A stretch of DNA of 64,000 bases, taken from NCBI GenBank assembly GCA_947501045.1, contig CANMUI010000001.1, positions 1,109,911-1,173,910 of the forward strand. The letters run 5' to 3'. Of this stretch, positions 1 through 9,469 are shown piece by piece (positions within the stretch are counted from its first letter, which is position 1; each line of letters begins with the position of its first letter). Position numbers and translations under genes: made by a program. A model generated the notes under the pieces. It saw nothing but the letters and a program-made list of their open reading frames with translations, made no database searches and was not told the DNA's origin. This DNA is from an uncultured Psychrobacter sp. GTDB lineage: Bacteria > Pseudomonadota > Gammaproteobacteria > Pseudomonadales > Moraxellaceae.

Positions 1-776
1 TCACAGCGCTGGGGACTATCTACCATATTAGGTAACAGGTTTAAGTCTGTGCCCAGTTGACGTACAGGTTTACGAATAGGTTGTAAGCTAGGTGATGCTC
101 TGCCTTGAGCGCTCTTGACTACATTTTGGGCAGTAGGGCTTTGAAGCTTTGGCGGTGTTGGTGTTACCTCTTCAGGTTCAGGTTTTAATTCGTAAAACTC
201 AGCTAAGCGCACCAAGCTGTCTTGAATACTTTCTTCACTGATATCGAGACGGTCATCGTCAGATGAGCTTTGGCTAGACGGCGCTTCTGCCGCTACACCT
301 TGAGCAGTCTGCACGGTACCGGAGCTAATATTGGCACTAGCTTCTGTATTTTGGTGGTTTGCTGATAGATCACTACTAGCGTTTAGACTTTTGGTGGTTT
401 CGTCAACATTAATTATTTCAGTGTTATCTATTTCAGTTATGGGTACATCGATATCAGTAATAGCACTATTATTAATACTTTTTATACTAGTAGTACTGTT
501 GAGCTGAGCGTTATTTGTTATAGCTGAGCCTGTTTCTAAATCGGTATTCACATCCAAGTTATTGCTTGGAATAAGATCTGTTTGAGTAACCCCAGGTTCG
601 GCAATGATAGGTGCAGAACCACTATGATTAGCTATTATACTTGGGCTATCAGCAACTAACGGCGCTGGCGTCTGCGGATGAGTATCAGCTACAGCGGCAG
701 CACACACCGTCAGACCTAAGGTACCAAACAAAATCATGCGAATGCTTTGGTAAAGCGAAGAATATAACAAGGGCAC
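1..776 (-). CDS. lptD: LPS-assembly protein LptD, N-terminal part (cut by window edge)
   Basis: Open minus-strand frame running off the left edge; only about 258 N-terminal residues are visible. It opens with a signal-peptide-like segment (hydrophobic stretch ILFGTLGLTVCAAAVA followed by ADT), then about 200 residues rich in Ser, Asn, Asp, Thr and Pro, and reaches a DSPQRC segment at the edge, reminiscent of the cysteine-containing start of the LptD N-terminal domain. LptD is the outer-membrane beta-barrel that, with LptE, inserts LPS into the outer leaflet. The call rests mainly on the divergent amgK-murU pair, the usual neighbour of lptD in pseudomonads and Moraxellaceae; the barrel is not visible. 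Start is uncertain: GTG at 774-776 gives a basic residue before the hydrophobic core; ATG at 735-737 would remove it. Confidence 0.6.
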   Translation of the reverse strand, partial: MPLLYSSLYQSIRMILFGTLGLTVCAAAVADTHPQTPAPLVADSPSIIANHSGSAPIIAEPGVTQTDLIPSNNLDVNTDLETGSAITNNAQLNSTTSIKSINNSAITDIDVPITEIDNTEIINVDETTKSLNASSDLSANHQNTEASANISSGTVQTAQGVAAEAPSSQSSSDDDRLDISEESIQDSLVRLAEFYELKPEPEEVTPTPPKLQSPTAQNVVKSAQGRASPSLQPIRKPVRQLGTDLNLLPNMVDSPQRC

Positions 777-1271
777 ACCTATGATTGCAAAGCCTACTGG
801 GCTGCGATATTTAGTTTGATTATATGTTTTAATCTTACATCGTTTACATAAGGCTGAAAATGAGAAATACTTTGTGAGCCGATCTAGGCTTCGCCTACTC
901 AAGCTTGACTGATAAACAGCATACCATTGACCACTATACGGTAATATAGATCTCAGTATCTGCTCATATTACAACTATTGACGACTTATCATAGTCAAAA
1001 AAAACCAAATCAGCTACACTATTAACCAAATTTTATAAGGTAGCAAGATGTTTTTTACTAATAGCTAGCTACAAAACCTAACCATAGCTTTAGGCCAAAA
1101 GCGAACGTGCAGCAAATTCAACAGGTAAAGACAGTTTGCCATTTTAACAAGTATTTAGTTTTTTTAGCACTCATTTAATGATTGCAGACTAATATTTATG
1201 ACCTTAGACTGCAACTATTTTTGTTAAATTAAATTTTTAAACCATTTAAACCCAGTGATCACCAACTTGCG
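777..1271. other. Divergent intergenic region lptD / amgK
   Basis: About 495 AT-rich bases between two divergent genes. A TATAAT hexamer reads on the minus strand at 819-824 and could serve lptD, but no good -35 partner is seen. No further ORF, tRNA or convincing repeat was found. Confidence 0.4.
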
Positions 1272-2450
1272 ATGCCCTTTATGAGTAACAATACAATCTC
1301 ACAGCCCAGCTTACAGACTAAAAGCCTCAGTACAAACTTAAGTACAAAATACAGTCGTCAAGAGCAATTAGAGAGATGGCTACAACAGACTTTCGTAAAT
1401 CAGACATTTATCCTTAATAGCTTACCTGGCGATGCCAGTGCTCGTCGCTATCACCGTATTCAGCTGTTTGATAGTAGCCAAAGCCCAAATAGTAACCTCG
1501 ATCAAAAACCATCAGCGCAGTATATCGTCATGGACTCTCAAGACGAAAAAGAGGCTATGCAGCAGTTTGTTAATGTGACTAAGCTCATGGCGCCAGCTAT
1601 TAATGTACCCAAGCTTATCGCGCAAGATTTAAGCCAGGGGTTCTTGGTACTGCAAGACTTTGGGCCAGTGGAGTTTGCTCATTTACTGACCGACGCTACA
1701 CCTAAACAAGTCGATGACTACTACCAGTGGGCTATGCAAAGCCTTATTGCCCTACAAAGCGTAGCACTTAAGACAGCAAAAGAGCGCCATCAGCTGCCAG
1801 ATTACGATGCTCAGACGCTCAATCGTGAAATGGATCTATTTAGTGAGTGGTTTGTGCCCTTTATTGGCGTGAGCCTTGATAAGAGCATTTGGGATAATCT
1901 AAAGTCAGCATTGGTAAAGGCGATTTTGGTACAGCCGCAAGTGATTGTGCATCGGGATTATCACAGCCGCAACCTGATGCAAGATCAAGTGGATATGTCG
2001 CGCTTGGGGATCATTGATTTTCAGGATGCGCTCATTGGCGCTTATAGCTATGATTTAGTCTCCTTAGTGCGTGACGCTTATGTAGAATGGCCTGAGCATG
2101 AAGTCTCACAGTGGATTTATGATTTTTGGCAGATGCAGCAGCAAGTAGGGTTGAGGGCCGCCGATAGCGCTGAGCAGTTTGAAAACGACGTCAATGTGAT
2201 GGGCGTCCAGCGTCATCTAAAGGTGCTCGGTATCTTCATTCGTCTATTTGAGCGCGATGGCAAAGATCGTTATCTGGCGGATATCCCTAAGGTAATGCGC
2301 GACTTATTGTTTGAGCTTGATTGGCTTGAGAAAAACAGCCAGCAAAGTGATGAGCAAGGTAATAAAGATTTGCAGCAAGCGCTAACGAGCTTTAATCAGT
2401 GGCTAAAAAGCAAAGCGCTACCAGCTTATCAACATAAATTTGCTGAGTAG
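1272..2450 (+). CDS. amgK: AmgK, N-acetylmuramate/N-acetylglucosamine 1-kinase
   Basis: Aminoglycoside-phosphotransferase-fold sugar kinase. In the cell-wall recycling route it phosphorylates the anomeric position of MurNAc (or GlcNAc), giving MurNAc-1-P for MurU in the cytoplasm. Visible motifs are the N-terminal GDASARRYHR segment, the catalytic loop HRDYHSRNLM at about residue 227, and the metal-binding segment GIIDFQDALIG near residue 246. The 392 residues are somewhat longer than the roughly 340 usual for pseudomonad AmgK, owing to an N-terminal Ser/Thr-rich extension and a polar C-terminus. murU follows after 75 bases, so an operon is likely. The start is not fixed by a Shine-Dalgarno; ATG 1281 is an equally good alternative. 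Confidence 0.88.
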   Translation: MPFMSNNTISQPSLQTKSLSTNLSTKYSRQEQLERWLQQTFVNQTFILNSLPGDASARRYHRIQLFDSSQSPNSNLDQKPSAQYIVMDSQDEKEAMQQFVNVTKLMAPAINVPKLIAQDLSQGFLVLQDFGPVEFAHLLTDATPKQVDDYYQWAMQSLIALQSVALKTAKERHQLPDYDAQTLNREMDLFSEWFVPFIGVSLDKSIWDNLKSALVKAILVQPQVIVHRDYHSRNLMQDQVDMSRLGIIDFQDALIGAYSYDLVSLVRDAYVEWPEHEVSQWIYDFWQMQQQVGLRAADSAEQFENDVNVMGVQRHLKVLGIFIRLFERDGKDRYLADIPKVMRDLLFELDWLEKNSQQSDEQGNKDLQQALTSFNQWLKSKALPAYQHKFAE

Positions 2451-2525
2451 CTTTTTGGTTTTACTATCGAGCTTCATTCTAGTTTTATATTTTTAATGAT
2501 TTTGTATTTTTAATAAGGAAAGGCT

Positions 2526-3260
2526 ATGTCCGCAATTACCCAAGCCATGATTTTAGCCGCTGGCAAAGGTACACGTCTGCGTCCGCTAACCCTTGAAACC
2601 CCTAAGCCTTTAGTTGAAGTGGGGAGTCAAGCGCTGATTGTTTGGCACATTAAAGCTCTAAAAGCAGCCGGTATTACCGATATTACGATTAATGCTTCTT
2701 GGCTTGCCGATAAGCTCATGGATACTTTAGGTGATGGTTCAGATTACGGGGTAAATCTGCACTGGTCAGTAGAGGATGAACCACTTGAAACCGCGGGCGG
2801 TATTTTTCAGGCTTTGCACAGCGGTAAATTACAAGATGCGCCATTTATTTTGGTTAACTCTGATATTTGGACGACTTATGATTTTGGTCAACTACAAGAC
2901 TATAAATTAGGTAGTGATCAAAAAGCGCATTTATTATTGATTGATAATCCCGAGCATAACAACGGTGGCGACTTTGCGATCAATAATGGTCTTGCCAGTG
3001 AGCAGCCGATTGGCGATGCCGATAAATATACCTTTTCAGGGATTAGTGTCATCTCGCCGCACTTGGTTGATGGCTTAGCGGTAGGGCAGCCTGCACCGCT
3101 TGCACCACTACTCAAGCAAGCGATGCTTAAGTTTCAAGTGACCGCAGAAGTCATTACCGATAGTTGGATAGATGTAGGTACGCCTGAGCGTTTAGAGCAG
3201 GTCAATGAGTTTGTTAAACATAAAATAGATGAGGTCGAGGATAATCACCGCGGCGCTTAA
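2526..3260 (+). CDS. murU: MurU, N-acetylmuramate-1-phosphate uridylyltransferase
   Basis: Nucleotidyltransferase of the NTP_transferase family, 244 residues. It converts MurNAc-1-P and UTP to UDP-MurNAc, completing the recycling bypass begun by AmgK. The nucleotide-binding signature AAGKGTRLRP (residues 11-20) followed by TPKPLVEV is intact. Further family features are the ETAGG segment, the VNSDIW metal-binding aspartate, and WIDVGTPERL near the C-terminus. The pairing with amgK separates it from general glucose-1-phosphate nucleotidyltransferases. The start has a good Shine-Dalgarno (AAGGAAAGG just upstream of the ATG). In pseudomonads this pathway contributes to intrinsic fosfomycin tolerance; that is known of the family, not shown here. 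Confidence 0.9.
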   Translation: MSAITQAMILAAGKGTRLRPLTLETPKPLVEVGSQALIVWHIKALKAAGITDITINASWLADKLMDTLGDGSDYGVNLHWSVEDEPLETAGGIFQALHSGKLQDAPFILVNSDIWTTYDFGQLQDYKLGSDQKAHLLLIDNPEHNNGGDFAINNGLASEQPIGDADKYTFSGISVISPHLVDGLAVGQPAPLAPLLKQAMLKFQVTAEVITDSWIDVGTPERLEQVNEFVKHKIDEVEDNHRGA

Positions 3261-3300
3261 AGCTTGATAACTATAAGACTTACGTGATATAGAATCAATG

Positions 3301-3339
3301 AAGACGCTACATTGATCACAATATCAGTGCGGCGTCTTT
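3301..3339. terminator. Intrinsic terminator between murU and the cyd operon
   Basis: Stem AAGACGC / GCGTCTT with an inner helix CATTGAT / ATCAGTG, followed on the plus strand by TTTATTTT. It lies between convergent units and probably serves murU, possibly both strands. Confidence 0.7.
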
Positions 3340-3374
3340 ATTTTGCAGTTTTGATCTAAAAGAGTCAGTCTAGG

Positions 3375-3491
3375 CTAGACGCCCATCGCCAATTTAATAA
3401 GTTGCGCAATGATAAAAATAGTCAAAAAACCTGCTAAATACAAGCCAATGAACCATATCCATTGCGATTGTTTTTTACTAAGCTTTTTCAT
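3375..3491 (-). CDS. DUF2474-type small membrane protein of the bd oxidase operon
   Basis: A 38-residue ORF directly downstream of cydB (23 bases after its stop). It starts MKKLSKKQSQW, has one membrane segment containing GLYLAGFLTIFIIAQLI, and ends KLAMGV. Size, single helix, the G-LYLAGF core, the L-MG end and the position match the DUF2474 family found after cyanide-insensitive-type bd oxidase genes. By analogy with CydX it may stabilise the oxidase, but that is inference. A strong Shine-Dalgarno (GAGGTAAAG) precedes the ATG at 3491. Confidence 0.78.
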   Translation of the reverse strand: MKKLSKKQSQWIWFIGLYLAGFLTIFIIAQLIKLAMGV

Positions 3492-3514
3492 CTTTACCTC
3501 GCTATTTATACTAC

Positions 3515-4531
3515 TTAATATCCATCTTCAGAACTGGTTTTACCTTTAAAGGTATAGTAACCAAAAGCGGTATAACTCAAAATAATAGGTATCATCACGC
3601 CTGCGCCAATTAGCAGGAATGATAGCGTAGTATCTGCCGCCGCTGCTTCGTAAATCGTCATCTGATAAGGGATGATATATGGGAATATAGCAAGACAAAC
3701 GCCAATATAACCCATCAAAAACAACCCTACTGTCAATATAAAAGGACGATACTCACGCTCAGTGTTAAGATCTTTACGTAGCAAGAAGAATATCAGCAGT
3801 ACAATAATAGGCATGGGTGCCAGATACAGCAGTCCTGGGAAACTAAACCAGCCTTCAAGCGCTTTAATATCAGAGAAATACATAGACACGGTCACCGCTA
3901 CCATGGCCGCTATTAATGCCGATAGCATCCAATTAGTGACTTTGCGTGCCCATACTTGCAGCTTGTGCTCGGTTTTGATGATCAGCCAAGTAGAACCAAG
4001 CAGAGCATAACCGATAATTAAGGCAAAACCACACATAATAGAGAAGGGTGATACCCAATCAAAAGGGCCACCTGTATAAAGACGATTGCTAGCCTCTAAT
4101 CCATGTATCAAGGTGCCTAGCATCATGCCTTGAAAAAAGGCGGCAGCATTAGAGCCAAACGCGAAAAAGAAGTTCCAGACGTAACGATGCTTGGACGATT
4201 TGAAACGTAATTCAAAAGCGACGCCGCGCATAATAAGACCAAACAGCATAAAAATGACAGGTAGGTAAAGACCCGACATGATAACACCGTAGGCTACTGG
4301 AAAAGCGGCGAATAAGCCGCCACCGCCTAATACCAGCCAAGTCTCGTTACCGTCCCAAAAAGGCGCTACAGACTGCATTATTAGATCACGTTTTTCATCT
4401 GAGCCAGTAAAGGGAAACAGAATACCGCAGCCTAAAACAAAGCCATCAAGTAACACATAAACAAAGACTGAAAAAGCAATTAAACCGCCCCAAATTAGAG
4501 GTAAATCTAATACATCACCGTAGTTAAACAT
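3515..4531 (-). CDS. cydB: Cytochrome bd-type quinol oxidase subunit II
   Basis: CydB/CioB family, 338 residues with about eight to nine hydrophobic helices. It is the partner of CydA in the inner-membrane quinol:oxygen oxidoreductase. The start LPLIWGGLIAFSVFVYVLLDGFVLGCGIL and the following VAPFWDGNETWLVLGGGGLFAAFP contain the family's conserved D-GF-LG and WDGNETWL-GG motifs. The initiation ATG overlaps the cydA stop by one base (TAATG), indicating translational coupling. A small DUF2474-type gene follows, a neighbour typical of the cyanide-insensitive (CioAB) branch, so cioB is an equally valid name. Confidence 0.95.
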   Translation of the reverse strand: MFNYGDVLDLPLIWGGLIAFSVFVYVLLDGFVLGCGILFPFTGSDEKRDLIMQSVAPFWDGNETWLVLGGGGLFAAFPVAYGVIMSGLYLPVIFMLFGLIMRGVAFELRFKSSKHRYVWNFFFAFGSNAAAFFQGMMLGTLIHGLEASNRLYTGGPFDWVSPFSIMCGFALIIGYALLGSTWLIIKTEHKLQVWARKVTNWMLSALIAAMVAVTVSMYFSDIKALEGWFSFPGLLYLAPMPIIVLLIFFLLRKDLNTEREYRPFILTVGLFLMGYIGVCLAIFPYIIPYQMTIYEAAAADTTLSFLLIGAGVMIPIILSYTAFGYYTFKGKTSSEDGY

Positions 4532-6039
4532 TAGCGTAGCCCTCCGTCATCTTTATCGTTTGCAGGTTTATCTGCCTCTTTCGATGGATTTTCTTTAGTG
4601 TTTTCCTGCGGACTGCTATCACCACTCAAAGCGCGGCCTTGAGCTTCAGTTATTGAATTATCATAATAAGTATCTTCAGCAGGATCCTCATATGGCTGCG
4701 GCCCTTGAAGAATAAGTTTTACAATATAAAAAGTACCTGCACCAAAGATAAAGGTGTACAGCACGATAAAGCCGATAAGTGTGGTTGCCACTTGTTGAGC
4801 GGCGACCGGCGACATGCTCTCTGCTGTGCGTATCACGCCGTATACTGTCCAAGGTTGACGTCCGGTTTCAGTCACAAACCAACCTGCCAATATCGCCACA
4901 AAACCGAGCGGCATCATCATTATCCAAGCGCGGTGGAACCACTTACTGTCGGGATCAAATTGCTGCTTTTTAAAGTATTTATAAGCGCTAAAGACCCCCA
5001 TAAGTATCATGAGAATACCAATGCCTACCATAATACGAAACGACCAAAATACAATAGGGACATAAGGCTGATTTTCAGGAGCCCAGTTTTTAAGACCTTT
5101 GATCTCGCCATCTAGCGAGTGAGTCAGAATAATACTGGATAAATAAGGGATCTTGACCTCATAGTGATTTTCTTGAGCTTCTTGATCAACAATAGCAAAA
5201 AGAACCAATGCTGCGCCGCGCTCATCCTCCCATAAACCTTCCATCGCCGCCACTTTAGCGGGCTGATGCTCCATCGTATTAAGACCATGCATATCGCCAA
5301 AAAGGGCTTGGACTGGAGCCACAAAAATAGCCATAATCATTGCCATACCGAGCATAATACGACCGTGCTGACGATGATCTTCGTGTTTTTTGGATTGTAG
5401 ATAATAAGCGCCGACACCGCCAACAGCAAAAGCAGTCGCTAAAAAAGCAGCGGTCATCATGTGGGCAAAGCGATAGGGGAACGAGGGGTTAAAGATAATC
5501 TCAATCCAATTGGTCGGATAGAGTAAACCATCAGCGCCCATCATAAAGCCTTGCGGCGTCTGCATAAAGCTATTAGCAGATAAAATCCAAAAGCCTGAGA
5601 TTAGCGTACCGATAGCGACAATAGCAGTTGCCGCAAAATGCATACGCTTGCTGACGCGGCCCCAACCAAACAACATAATGCCTAAGAATGAAGCTTCTAA
5701 AAAGAACGCAGTCAAAACCTCATAGGCAAGTAGCGGACCTAAAACGTTACCGGCTCTATCAGAGAAAACGGCCCAGTTGGTCCCGAACTGGTAGGACATA
5801 ACCACTCCAGATACCACACCAAGACCGAATACTACGGCAAATATTTTTACCCAGTACTTATAAACCTCAGCATAGATAGGTTTACCAGTTTTAAGCCAAC
5901 GAAATTCAGTCACGGTCAAAAAACTAGCAAGACCAATGGAGAATGCAGGAAAGACAATGTGGAAGGAGATAACAAAAGCGAACTGGATTCGCGCAAGCAT
6001 CAGCGCATCCAGTTGACTAATAACAAATGCAGCAAACAT
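4531..6039 (-). CDS. cydA: Cytochrome bd-type quinol oxidase subunit I (CioA-like)
   Basis: Haem-bearing subunit, 502 residues. It oxidises quinol and reduces oxygen to water without pumping protons, supporting low-oxygen or inhibitor-tolerant respiration. Likely haem ligands are His27 in SFHIVFP, His193 in YRFAHMM and Met337 in FRIMVG; the conserved GRQPW motif is at 393-397. The quinol-loop region (about 250-325) is short, as in CioA-type enzymes rather than the long-Q-loop E. coli form. The C-terminal 40 residues are polar (Glu, Asp, Lys, Ser). It heads an operon with cydB and the DUF2474-type gene. A Shine-Dalgarno-like AAAGG precedes the ATG. Confidence 0.95.
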   Translation of the reverse strand: MFAAFVISQLDALMLARIQFAFVISFHIVFPAFSIGLASFLTVTEFRWLKTGKPIYAEVYKYWVKIFAVVFGLGVVSGVVMSYQFGTNWAVFSDRAGNVLGPLLAYEVLTAFFLEASFLGIMLFGWGRVSKRMHFAATAIVAIGTLISGFWILSANSFMQTPQGFMMGADGLLYPTNWIEIIFNPSFPYRFAHMMTAAFLATAFAVGGVGAYYLQSKKHEDHRQHGRIMLGMAMIMAIFVAPVQALFGDMHGLNTMEHQPAKVAAMEGLWEDERGAALVLFAIVDQEAQENHYEVKIPYLSSIILTHSLDGEIKGLKNWAPENQPYVPIVFWSFRIMVGIGILMILMGVFSAYKYFKKQQFDPDSKWFHRAWIMMMPLGFVAILAGWFVTETGRQPWTVYGVIRTAESMSPVAAQQVATTLIGFIVLYTFIFGAGTFYIVKLILQGPQPYEDPAEDTYYDNSITEAQGRALSGDSSPQENTKENPSKEADKPANDKDDGGLR

Positions 6040-6686
6040 AGACAGTTACCTTTATCTGTTAGCTAACTGGCGCTAGTGTCCATAATACGCGCAGATGGTT
6101 GTCTATGCCTAATAGTGGCAGATAAGACGGTAACTTTGTTAGATTATCCAAATAAAGGTAATTTAACAAAGTAAGTAACATAGCTAAAGATTGTTTAGAT
6201 AAAGTAAGTAATTTATATCCATATAAATTAGTAAATAGTTGTAAGATCAAAAACTTAACTAAAAAAATAATTAAAAAGCAATCAATAAACAGTGTTCTAA
6301 TATTATGCGCCACCTCAACCACTGATTCAATACAAGGGCTAAAACCGACAGCTACCTAATAGTCATTAGTAGTCGCTAACTGAGCCTTGAAAAATAACAA
6401 CATCAAATCCGAAAAACACTTTTCAAAAATTCAAACTTAATAAAACTGCAACGTAGTAAATATTAATAGTATTAAGTCTCATTGAACATGCTCATCAATT
6501 TACTCTCGAAGAGATCAAAAGCTAGTGCAACAACATGTAATTTTTGTAAATAATACTGTTAGTGTTTTTTAGTAATCTAAATCCTTTATTGTATTACGTT
6601 GTTTATGATTTTCTGTTTTTAAAGGTTTGTTTTTGCAACTATTTGTTATGTTATGCTGGCGAAACTGAGCCAGAAATGAACAAGCA
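6040..6686. other. Intergenic region upstream of cydA and downstream of the lipoprotein hydrolase
   Basis: About 650 AT-rich bases. It must hold the cydAB promoter (minus strand). I could not find a convincing FNR/Anr-type TTGAT-N4-ATCAA site. A short hairpin CTGGC / GCCAG lies at about 6656-6674, just beyond the hydrolase stop, but lacks a U tract. An 87-codon Leu-rich frame at 6059-6322 (minus) looks spurious. Confidence 0.45.
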
Positions 6687-9176
6687 TTAGTCTGCAGCAA
6701 CATCTGTCGTTAATTGCTTATGCAAAATTTTTCTTAGTGTTAAGATAGTCTGCGGGCTTTCTTGAATACTATGACCGCCGCTAATCACGGTTTCTGAAGC
6801 CGCGTTATCCAGATGAGCGCTAGTATAAGGTACGATGCCATCGGACAAGCTTTCAACTAAGGTTTGGCTAACGCTGCCATCAACTCTAACAGCAGCCACT
6901 AAAGGTTTTTCTTCGTCTAGCATCGAATTACTTTTTTGCAGTGGCGCCTCAGATAAATCGATTTTGCCGCCCCCAGGCTGCATTTGTGCTAGTCCTCTGG
7001 TGATATCAGAGTCATTGCTGGCGATAATGGAGTGGTAAGTGATACGCTGGTTGATCTGAATGTCTTTAGTCAGCTGAATAAACGATGATTTATTACTAAG
7101 CTGACTGGCACCGTTTTCTAGATATAGTGCGCCCAGCGGGTTTTGTTTCAAATTACCCTGAGTGACGATAGTAGCTAAGTTATCAGTAACGGTCTTTATC
7201 AGTCCTACCGGCAAATAGATAATACGACTTAAAGCACGAGTAAACCAGCGATCAGCATAATCAGTACCGCGAAATGGTGCGGACAAAAATACAGCGGTAT
7301 CTACCTGCGGTAAGGTTTGTAGCTCCAAGCGGCTACTTAGCTTCTCCTCACCAAAGGATTGTTTAAGTACATCAAGGATTTGTCCTTTTTCGTGGTTTGA
7401 TAGCATATCTTGATCATAGAGCCTTTCTAAATCGTCTTCTAGATTGTTATCAGAGAGCATCATGCGTGTGATGACCGCGCCCATACTGTGACTGATAATC
7501 ACACTGTTTTTGCTAGCACGGTTTTGTCCGCTAGGGTCTGTTTGCTGATAAGTGGTAGACAGTAGTTTTTGAATCTCGTAGCGGTTTTCTAGTATAGGTA
7601 AGTTGGTGGGATAAAATATTTGCCAGACTTGATAGTTATCGCGTAGCGTATCGTCATTGAAGATATCATTGGTTAAATTGACCCAAGTGTCAGGACTAGA
7701 AGCTAGGCCATGTATCATAATAATGACCCTTTTGTCAGGATCATAAGGCTCTAGCATAAACAGCTTAGGTAAACTGGTTTCTTGTCGGCGAGCCAATAGA
7801 TTTAAGTAACCCACGCCGCTTAATTGGTTTTCTGCTAACCATAAGCCATAACCTGCCGAAAAATTAGCCGCTAGTGGATAATCATCGCCTAAGATGGTAG
7901 TGGTTTTGCTCTGGTAGGGATTGTATAAATGGATATCAAGCTGATTACTGTCTAATACTTCTAAAATACTACTACCAGCAGGCTTTATGAGTCCAGTAAC
8001 CAGTAAGTGTCCGGTGGGATAGATGCGTGAGATCGGATCACTATCGTCCAGATTACCTTCTATGTTGCGGCTGCTCTCATCCTTGGTTAATCTGCCTGAC
8101 AATGAAGAAGCGAGTAATTGGCGAATAGTCGTGGTATAGCGATCATCTAATGACGCCACCATTCTGATACCAAGACCGGGACGCTGACTAATAGAGTTCA
8201 GTCCTGTGAGGCGCATCTCATAAGTAGAGGTTAAATCTGCCAAAGCAGATTTTTGCTCTTGAGCATTTTGTAAATAGTTATTTTCATTGGGCAAGTAGAC
8301 ATTAAGATCATAGTTGTTGACCTGCATAGCCATAACTTTAACCTGATCAGTCGACTTACCTTGCAGCGGCGTACGATTGGCTATACTTGCAGATTTGGTA
8401 GTATCGGTTACCGCTCTTATAATAGGTAGATACTCTACTTTGGTATTACCCATAAGCTGCTGCCCGTTACCTTCAGATTGATACAACTGAGTAATAATAT
8501 CGTTACTGGCAGCGTTATAGACATCTTGAGTTTGAATGTCAAGATCGTTTGGAATATGGTGATAACTAGTGGACTGGGCAAGCTTATCATCTGCCCCTGC
8601 AAAATCATGCGCTAATTGATCATAAAATAGGTAGCTATAACTAAGCTTTATAGCGTCAAAGAGACGGTCTTGATAGTGGTTTAAGCAGGTAGTTGTCTTT
8701 GATTGTTGGACAGCGGCTTGCTCATTACTTAAAGGGGCATTGGCATAGTAAGGATCAATAGGCGGACGGGCAAGCGCGTTGAGGCAGTCTTGTGAACGGG
8801 CAAGCTGGCGTGCCTTAGCGTAATGTAGTTCGGCAAAGACTGCCAGTCTTGGTCGGTATTTACCATCCAATATACTATCGCTTAGCTGCTCTAGGCATAG
8901 TTCAAAATACTGCATGCAAGCTTTTTCATTAAGCCCAGCTGACAGTAAGTTTGAAGCCGTATTATTGCTTAACTCATTACTTGAGACGATATTGCCGCGT
9001 TGATTACTGATAGCTTTGGCAGGTGACAACTGACTGACCGATACCGTATTACAAGCTGACAACGAAGATATAGTTACTGTAGATATAGTTATCAATGCTA
9101 GGCTCAACCTCAAAGGCTTATAAGCTTGCAACAAGCCAGCTGAAACAAAGCGTCTAAACGTCATAAAGCGCCTCAA
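6687..9176 (-). CDS. Large alpha/beta-hydrolase lipoprotein (lipase/esterase-like)
   Basis: An 829-residue predicted lipoprotein. The N-terminus has a basic start, a hydrophobic core and a lipobox ending LSAC near residue 42. Residues of roughly 80-470 form a region I do not recognise. The C-terminal half is an alpha/beta hydrolase: oxyanion segment IIMIHGLASSPDTW (about 485), nucleophile elbow ISHSMG (about 560), and a final SGGHSIQE (about 800) offering the catalytic His. It therefore probably hydrolyses an ester or acyl substrate at the periplasmic face of an envelope membrane; substrate unknown. Isolated minus-strand gene. Similar long hydrolases occur in Moraxellaceae, but I cannot name a characterised homologue. 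Confidence 0.75.
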   Translation of the reverse strand: MRRFMTFRRFVSAGLLQAYKPLRLSLALITISTVTISSLSACNTVSVSQLSPAKAISNQRGNIVSSNELSNNTASNLLSAGLNEKACMQYFELCLEQLSDSILDGKYRPRLAVFAELHYAKARQLARSQDCLNALARPPIDPYYANAPLSNEQAAVQQSKTTTCLNHYQDRLFDAIKLSYSYLFYDQLAHDFAGADDKLAQSTSYHHIPNDLDIQTQDVYNAASNDIITQLYQSEGNGQQLMGNTKVEYLPIIRAVTDTTKSASIANRTPLQGKSTDQVKVMAMQVNNYDLNVYLPNENNYLQNAQEQKSALADLTSTYEMRLTGLNSISQRPGLGIRMVASLDDRYTTTIRQLLASSLSGRLTKDESSRNIEGNLDDSDPISRIYPTGHLLVTGLIKPAGSSILEVLDSNQLDIHLYNPYQSKTTTILGDDYPLAANFSAGYGLWLAENQLSGVGYLNLLARRQETSLPKLFMLEPYDPDKRVIIMIHGLASSPDTWVNLTNDIFNDDTLRDNYQVWQIFYPTNLPILENRYEIQKLLSTTYQQTDPSGQNRASKNSVIISHSMGAVITRMMLSDNNLEDDLERLYDQDMLSNHEKGQILDVLKQSFGEEKLSSRLELQTLPQVDTAVFLSAPFRGTDYADRWFTRALSRIIYLPVGLIKTVTDNLATIVTQGNLKQNPLGALYLENGASQLSNKSSFIQLTKDIQINQRITYHSIIASNDSDITRGLAQMQPGGGKIDLSEAPLQKSNSMLDEEKPLVAAVRVDGSVSQTLVESLSDGIVPYTSAHLDNAASETVISGGHSIQESPQTILTLRKILHKQLTTDVAAD

Positions 9177-9365
9177 TAATTCTCTATTAACAAATGTGGA
9201 GTAGAGTTATCATAACTCAAATGAGCTAATTGTACAGACAAAACAGTGCTACGGTTAGGACAGCTGTGAGATAAACAGGGTAGTGATAGTTATAAGACTA
9301 TGATACGAATCAATTAGTAATACAAAAAAAGCTTGAAGAAGATCGAAGACATGACGTATAGGTAT

Positions 9366-9412
9366 AAAAAAACGTGTACTTTATCATTGAGTATATCAAC
9401 ACAAAGTACACG
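9366..9412 (-). terminator. Intrinsic terminator downstream of the exported repeat protein gene
   Basis: On the minus strand, the perfect 10-bp stem CGTGTACTTT / AAAGTACACG with a 20-base loop is followed by seven T residues. It lies 58 bases after the stop of the 9470-10615 gene. Confidence 0.85.
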
Positions 9413-9469
9413 CCCTCTTTTAAGACTGAACGTCTTAATTAATTAGTTCTCGATGTAAGTCTGGATGAC

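Noticed and set aside
4705..5115. 136-codon plus-strand ORF opposite cydA
   Set aside because: Antisense to conserved cydA motifs; His/Tyr/Lys-rich shadow composition without a domain.
6059..6322. 87-codon Leu-rich minus-strand ORF upstream of cydA
   Set aside because: GTG start without convincing ribosome binding site, AT-driven composition, and no recognisable domain; more likely the cyd leader.
6040..6686. FNR/Anr box for cydAB
   Set aside because: No TTGAT-N4-ATCAA match was found by eye, although oxygen control of cydAB would be expected.
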